From CAVSRC01 sp963750065 (GTDB taxonomy: Bacteria; Pseudomonadota; Alphaproteobacteria; Rhizobiales; Kaistiaceae), in contig CAVVPK010000016.1 of the NCBI GenBank assembly GCA_963750065.1, positions 1 to 64,000 of the forward strand: DNA of 64,000 bases, in the 5' to 3' direction. Under the pieces are notes generated by a model that had not been told where the DNA came from, did no database searches, and saw nothing but the letters and a program-made list of their open reading frames with translations. Made by a program: the position numbers and the translations under genes. Of the stretch, positions 63,914 through 64,000 are shown piece by piece (positions within the stretch are counted from its first letter, which is position 1; the number at the start of each line of letters is the position of its first letter).

Positions 63914-64000
63914 CTAGAGGTGCTGTTCGGTCTGCTTCTCGAGCCGGTCGAGGGCCTCGCGGGCATTGGAGAGATGCGGGTCGAGCGCCAGCGCCTGGTG
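63914..64000 (-). CDS. 3' end of a TPR-repeat protein gene (cut by the window)
   Basis: The last 28 codons on the minus strand read HQALALDPHLSNAREALDRL and end EKQTEQHL. This is a TPR-like helix pair. Most of the gene lies outside. Confidence 0.6.
   Translation of the reverse strand, partial: HQALALDPHLSNAREALDRLEKQTEQHL

Overview
The window is high-GC (about two thirds G+C) chromosomal DNA of an alphaproteobacterium, most likely order Hyphomicrobiales (Rhizobiales). The evidence is the gene content and order: tilS next to ftsH, a tol-pal cluster, ruvCAB, yebC, zapA with 6S RNA and fau, the tkt-gap-pgk-aldolase chain, DUF1465/DUF1192/quinone oxidoreductase/TrcR, GapR (DUF2312), and coxIV next to pntAB. 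The repeat copies also match a type scattered through rhizobial genomes, and perfect CtrA-type boxes are present. It reads as housekeeping chromosome, with no phage, plasmid, integron or CRISPR locus.

Layout. 1-10.3 kb (minus strand): ftsH (cut by the window edge, one frameshift), tilS, cpoB, pal, a frameshifted sterol-desaturase-like gene, tolB, tolA, tolR, tolQ, ybgC. 10.3-15 kb: an accessory patch with a GNAT acetyltransferase, a palindromic repeat, a GH15 glucoamylase-like enzyme and an EmrB-type exporter lying between scars (an emrA remnant and a duplicated Nudix tail). 15-18 kb: Nudix, ruvB, a membrane protein, ruvA, ruvC. 17.9-20.3 kb: EamA exporter divergent from an Lrp-type regulator, then a TSUP exporter. 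20.3-24.3 kb: yebC, a YmdB-like phosphoesterase, frameshifted fau, 6S RNA, a BrnT/CopG toxin-antitoxin pair, zapA, DUF4164. 24.7-33.1 kb (plus): tkt, gap, a small frameshifted membrane protein, pgk, class I aldolase, a ThiE-like protein, a Sel1-repeat protein and an inositol monophosphatase.

33.2-35.7 kb: an uncharacterised ExbB/MotA-like plus MotB/OmpA-like pair, then rpmE. 35.7-38.8 kb: DUF1465, an unannotated chain of four hairpins that looks like a small RNA, DUF1192, quinone oxidoreductase and TrcR. 38.8-42.4 kb: WYL regulator with a VOC protein, Nudix, SDR, a second TSUP exporter. 42.6-46.4 kb: two divergent DUF465 genes, purE, purK, rpsU, a TPR lipoprotein. 46.4-50.5 kb: intact pntB and pntA bracketed by fragments of a second pntAB and of a glycerate-kinase-like gene, and a 50-residue coxIV gene. 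50.8-54.6 kb: ABC1 kinase, a membrane protein, oligoendopeptidase F. 54.9-60.3 kb: a sigma-54-dependent response regulator, a YcbB-type L,D-transpeptidase and a DUF882 peptidase. 60.3-64 kb: GapR, a hypothetical protein, a second repeat copy, DUF1244 with a truncated N-formylglutamate amidohydrolase, DUF1036, pyk and the end of a TPR gene.

Themes. Much of the window serves the envelope and the cell cycle: Tol-Pal, the stator-like pair, the wall enzymes, ZapA, TrcR, GapR and FtsH. Three perfect TTAA-N7-TTAA boxes (near pal, tolQ and the sigma-54 regulator) suggest CtrA ties parts of this together. The most interesting unannotated element is the four-hairpin RNA at about 36.40-36.49 kb. A handful of single-base indels break otherwise conserved genes (ftsH, fau, the desaturase, the gap-pgk small protein); sequence error is likely at least for ftsH.
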